Shown: piece by piece, positions 60,735-64,000 of the stretch
Layout of the letters: the number at the start of each line of letters is the position of its first letter
Position numbering within the stretch: position 1 is the stretch's first letter
From: Halocatena halophila
Lineage (GTDB): Archaea > Halobacteriota > Halobacteria > Halobacteriales > Haloarculaceae
Assembly: GCA_027563145.1 (NCBI GenBank)
Contig: CP071307.1
Location: forward strand, 372,001 to 436,000
Reading direction: 5' to 3'
DNA length: 64,000 bases
Notes under the pieces: model-generated
What the model was told of the DNA's origin: nothing
What the model saw: the letters and a program-made list of their open reading frames with translations, nothing else
Database searches by the model: none
Made by a program: the position numbers and the translations under genes

Positions 60735-63700
60735 ATGGCCGGACAGTCGTATCGAACCGGCGGCGCACTGTTTTCGTCCGTATTTCTCGAGCGCACGATC
60801 CCGCTTACCGACCAAGGATCGACGTGGTCACTTGGGGACGTCGATCGTGCGATGGAAACCCTGATAGCACACTGGGATGTGCCTGTAGATTCGATCGATC
60901 CGGAGCTGGCACAATCGATGGACTGGATCGAACTGGTTGTGGATACGATCACGGATTCCAACCGAATGGAGTTACGACCAGTCCAATCCGACCATTCGAC
61001 AACAGATGCACCCGACGACACGACCGTTAAAATACTCATCGAGCGCGCTGGCGGGATCGCCGATGGAAACTGTAGCGCAGGGATAGGGACCCGACTGGTC
61101 AGTGCATTCGATTGTGAGCACGTCGAGTGGGCGATCGTCACCGATGGGGTCCGTTGGCGGCTCTATCACGATAAGACGCCTGCACCGTTCGAGCAGTATC
61201 ACGAAATCGATCTGCTGAAGTTGCTTGCCGTAGAGAACCCTGAACGGTTTGCGGAGTTTTGTCTGCTGTTCGATCCACCCGCAACCAGGAGTGGAGAAAA
61301 TTCCGTCCACGAGACGCTCACCACAGAGCACGACCGGTGGTGTACCTCGCAGTACGCAGCACTCACGGCGAACGTTCGTACTGCGATCACGACAATCGCA
61401 AACGACGTTGTGGAGCATCCACCGACCCCGGAGATGGAACTCGACACTCAATCAGTACTTGAGGGGGCTGTGGTGCTGTGTCTTCGTCTACTCGTCGTTC
61501 GAATCGCAGACGTAGCGTCGCCCCTGGACCCGATCGCCAACTCGAAGGCCCGTGATGGAACCGTCGCCACCGCTGAGAGCGAGTCCACCGGGACGGACAT
61601 ACGGTCAACGCTCGAGTCTCTGTTCCGACGGTTCAACGGCGATGGTGAACACAGCGAGCTAGGGACCTATCCCGGCTGGCTGTTCGATTGTACTGATGAC
61701 CGTGCGACGGTGTATGATGGCGTTAACCTACTGACTCACTGCAGTTCGGAGACGCTCACGAGGGTGTGTTCGTTGCTCACAACGCGTGAAACTCCGGATG
61801 GTGAGGAGATTTTGATCGATTACGGCGTCTTCTCGCCCCGACAGCTCGGCATGCTGTACGAAACCGTTCTTGGCTGTGCGCTCGAACACAGTACGCACTC
61901 GAGCGATTCCACCATCGAATCGTTTGTCCTGGCCGATAACGACCAAACCCGAAAGGAAACTGGGTCGTACTACACGCCAGAACGGATCGTTGGTTCGATT
62001 GTCGATTCGACACTCGACGATCTGTGCGAGGCCGGGACCGAATCTGACAGATCGACCGAGACCGGTGTCTGCCCGCTTGCTGTTAATCTGCTGGATCTCG
62101 CAATGGGCTGTGGACATTTTCTACTCGGTGGTGCCGATCGATTGCTCGTGCGCACACTCACGGAGGTCGATGAATCGAGATCGCTCGGAAGTCTCCGAGA
62201 AGAGCTGGTTTCACAGTGTCTCTACGGCGTTGATCGTGATCCACTCGCGGTGGAGGTGTCCAGGGCAGCGCTGTGGCTCTGGTCGCTCCCCGGAGACGGT
62301 GGGAAATCGATCGACGTGAACTGCACCACGGGAAACGCATTACTCGGAAGTACAGACCACGAGACGTTTGAAGAAAGCACCAATCTCGATCGGCACCGAC
62401 AAATTGCCAACGTTGAAATCGCACGATCTGCGGGCGTCGCTATGCCCGAAGACGCCATCGAAGCGCTCAAAGCGGCCATCTCAACGGACGAGCGCTGGGA
62501 GACTCACACGAGAACCGACTGGTTTCAACGGTCCCAGGAGTTCGCCACCGAACAGCAAGTTTTCCACTGGCCGCTTGCATTTCCGTCGGTAACCGAGTTC
62601 GATGCCGTGGTGACCAATCCTCCGTATCTCCGGAGCCGGTCGATGGATCGAACCGAAAAACGGGCGTATTCGGCCCACTACACGACGGCAGAGGGGCTGT
62701 ACGACAGTTACGGCCTGTTCATCGAACGGGCTGCAACGCTCGGTCGGTGCTGTTCGATGATCGTACCGAACAAATGGACGACGACCGACTACGGCGAGTC
62801 GCTCCGTCGGCTGTTGCTCGAAACGTGCTCGCTAGAGCGAATCACGGACGTGTCGAACCTCGACATCTTTCCCGATGCGAGCATCTATCCGGTGATCGTG
62901 AAATACACGTCGGACGGACCGACGACAGCGGTTACTGTCGAACGGAGAGCGCCACGCACGACGGTGACGATCGATCGATCCACAATCCAATCGGTAGCAC
63001 AGTCTGTGATTCCGATTCATCTTTCGGCTTCGTTCATTCCCGTTCTTACTGCGGTGCAGTCCATCGAGCAGACGCTGGCGGACCATCTCACGATTTACGA
63101 AGGAATCCATACGGGCAATGCGCGATCGACGCTCGTGGTCGACGATCGCGTCGATGAGACCTGCGAACCACTCGTCGACGGCGAATCACTCGGTCGGTAT
63201 CTCGCTAATTGGAACGGCCAGTGGATCCGATACGACAGATTGCTGCTTGGCGAGGAGGAGTACGCAACCCTTCGAGACGCCGCGAGTTTCGACCGGGAGA
63301 ATAAGCTGCTCATTCGTGACATCAGTTATCGCCCAACCGCGGCGATAGACGAATCGGGATTGTTTCCGCTCAACACGCTCTACTGCGGAATTCGAACGAG
63401 CGATTCGGCCCCGTCGCTTGCGTATCTTCTCGGCGTGTTCAATTCGACGTTCATGGCGGTCTATTACAGACAGCTGTACGGGGGAACACACGTCGGCGGA
63501 GAGTATCTGCGATTCAAGCCAATGTTTACCGAAGAGCTACCGATTCCACCGCCAGATAGCACGACGATCGGTGCGAATCAGCAAGACGAGTTGGCAGAGA
63601 TCCTTCCAGGAGCGGTCCCAGACACCGCTGGAGGATGTGTCGAACTGCTCGTCGAACGCGTTCGTCAGGTCATCGACGAGCAAGACGCACTTGCGATCGA

Positions 63701-64000
63701 TCCAACACCAATGCTCGAGGCGGCGGTGCTTACGCCGCTCGAATCGCTGGATGGGTTTGCGTTTCGTGTGACCGACGAGAGTTCATTGTTTCAACAGACT
63801 GCTGACACAGTCGAGGGACTCCGGATTGGATCAGTCGACTGTGTTACGACAGGGCAGACAGTTGGACTCACCTGCACGCTTCGCTATAAACCAGAGCGCG
63901 AGCGGGCGGACACTGACCGATGGGGATACGTCGAAACCGAGCCCGAACCGGTGGCAGAACTCACTACTCAGTCTGGCGCAACCAGACGGGTCGTTCGGCG
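60735..64000 (+). CDS. Eco57I-type adenine-specific DNA methylase, 3'-truncated by window
   Basis: An open frame of at least 1,088 residues runs from the ATG at 60735 off the right edge. Residues about 95-150 look like the N-terminal nuclease fold of type IIG enzymes (VKILIERAGG, then VEWAIVTDGVRWRLYHD), but the usual E-x-K is read as IERA, so the nuclease may be dead. The methyltransferase core has ETGSYYTPERI near residue 408, motif I LLDLAMGCGHFLLGG near 452, motif IV FDAVVTNPPYLRS near 626, then a TaqI-like target recognition region (LNTLYCGIRT, LLGVFNSTFMAVYYRQLYGG). It is either a type IIG restriction-modification enzyme or the methylase of a BREX/DISARM-like defence system; the neighbours to the right are not visible. 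Confidence 0.85.
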   Translation, partial: MAGQSYRTGGALFSSVFLERTIPLTDQGSTWSLGDVDRAMETLIAHWDVPVDSIDPELAQSMDWIELVVDTITDSNRMELRPVQSDHSTTDAPDDTTVKILIERAGGIADGNCSAGIGTRLVSAFDCEHVEWAIVTDGVRWRLYHDKTPAPFEQYHEIDLLKLLAVENPERFAEFCLLFDPPATRSGENSVHETLTTEHDRWCTSQYAALTANVRTAITTIANDVVEHPPTPEMELDTQSVLEGAVVLCLRLLVVRIADVASPLDPIANSKARDGTVATAESESTGTDIRSTLESLFRRFNGDGEHSELGTYPGWLFDCTDDRATVYDGVNLLTHCSSETLTRVCSLLTTRETPDGEEILIDYGVFSPRQLGMLYETVLGCALEHSTHSSDSTIESFVLADNDQTRKETGSYYTPERIVGSIVDSTLDDLCEAGTESDRSTETGVCPLAVNLLDLAMGCGHFLLGGADRLLVRTLTEVDESRSLGSLREELVSQCLYGVDRDPLAVEVSRAALWLWSLPGDGGKSIDVNCTTGNALLGSTDHETFEESTNLDRHRQIANVEIARSAGVAMPEDAIEALKAAISTDERWETHTRTDWFQRSQEFATEQQVFHWPLAFPSVTEFDAVVTNPPYLRSRSMDRTEKRAYSAHYTTAEGLYDSYGLFIERAATLGRCCSMIVPNKWTTTDYGESLRRLLLETCSLERITDVSNLDIFPDASIYPVIVKYTSDGPTTAVTVERRAPRTTVTIDRSTIQSVAQSVIPIHLSASFIPVLTAVQSIEQTLADHLTIYEGIHTGNARSTLVVDDRVDETCEPLVDGESLGRYLANWNGQWIRYDRLLLGEEEYATLRDAASFDRENKLLIRDISYRPTAAIDESGLFPLNTLYCGIRTSDSAPSLAYLLGVFNSTFMAVYYRQLYGGTHVGGEYLRFKPMFTEELPIPPPDSTTIGANQQDELAEILPGAVPDTAGGCVELLVERVRQVIDEQDALAIDPTPMLEAAVLTPLESLDGFAFRVTDESSLFQQTADTVEGLRIGSVDCVTTGQTVGLTCTLRYKPERERADTDRWGYVETEPEPVAELTTQSGATRRVVR

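Noticed and set aside
61870-62319. Several 60-150-codon frames within the region 60.7-64 kb
   Set aside because: All are shadows of the single long methylase frame that carries its motifs in one reading frame.

Overview
The window is chromosomal DNA of a halophilic archaeon (class Halobacteria). The evidence is acidic proteins, twin-arginine lipoproteins, halocyanin, a Bat-type HTH regulator, an F420-dependent LLM oxidoreductase, RdfA with an archaea-specific SMC-like protein, and a TATA-like box about 27 nt before many start codons, as expected for leaderless haloarchaeal transcripts. GC content looks like the upper 50s percent, with AT-rich intergenic stretches. I found no tRNA, rRNA, CRISPR array or intact insertion sequence.

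Left part (1-22.4 kb): a truncated LLM oxidoreductase, threonine synthase, a fused NAD kinase/inositol-phosphatase-like protein, two divergent amidohydrolases, then a cell-shape/chromosome cluster (RdfA, SMC-like ATPase, and two probable DNA-binding proteins). After it come a secreted HtrA-like protease, RidA, a Yip1-like membrane protein, a third amidohydrolase beside a Bat-type regulator, a secreted PHB-depolymerase-like esterase with a PKD domain, and a convergent pair that may handle iron or haem (Tp34-like lipoprotein and DyP-fold protein). An AT-rich stretch follows, with a small HTH regulator and a methyltransferase that share a repeated operator-like sequence.

Centre (22.7-45 kb): a pectin/galacturonate island. 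An exported PL1 pectate lyase would cut pectate outside the cell. A PepT-family ABC transporter (binding protein, small membrane protein, two permeases, double ATPase) could import fragments. A GH28 enzyme without signal peptide, and perhaps an unrecognised 628-residue protein, would finish them inside. Uronate dehydrogenase, a galactarolactone-cycloisomerase-like enolase, a KdgD-like dehydratase and a semialdehyde dehydrogenase form a complete oxidative route from galacturonate to 2-oxoglutarate. An IclR regulator, a ThuA protein, a Gfo/Idh/MocA oxidoreductase and a glycerate kinase complete the set. Several promoters here carry a TGGAAATCA-like motif that may be the regulator's site.

Right part (45-64 kb): a decayed gene fragment, CBS and universal stress proteins, a Gdx/SugE exporter, a YegP-like mini-protein, a sodium/calcium exchanger with an overlapping 24-codon ORF, halocyanin with a NosD-like beta-helix protein, a YraQ/ArsP-type permease, a large cold-shock/zinc-finger protein, a THEP1-type NTPase, a biotin ECF transporter (BioY-EcfA-EcfT), a membrane-anchored HNH protein, and a long Eco57I-type DNA methylase that runs off the right edge.
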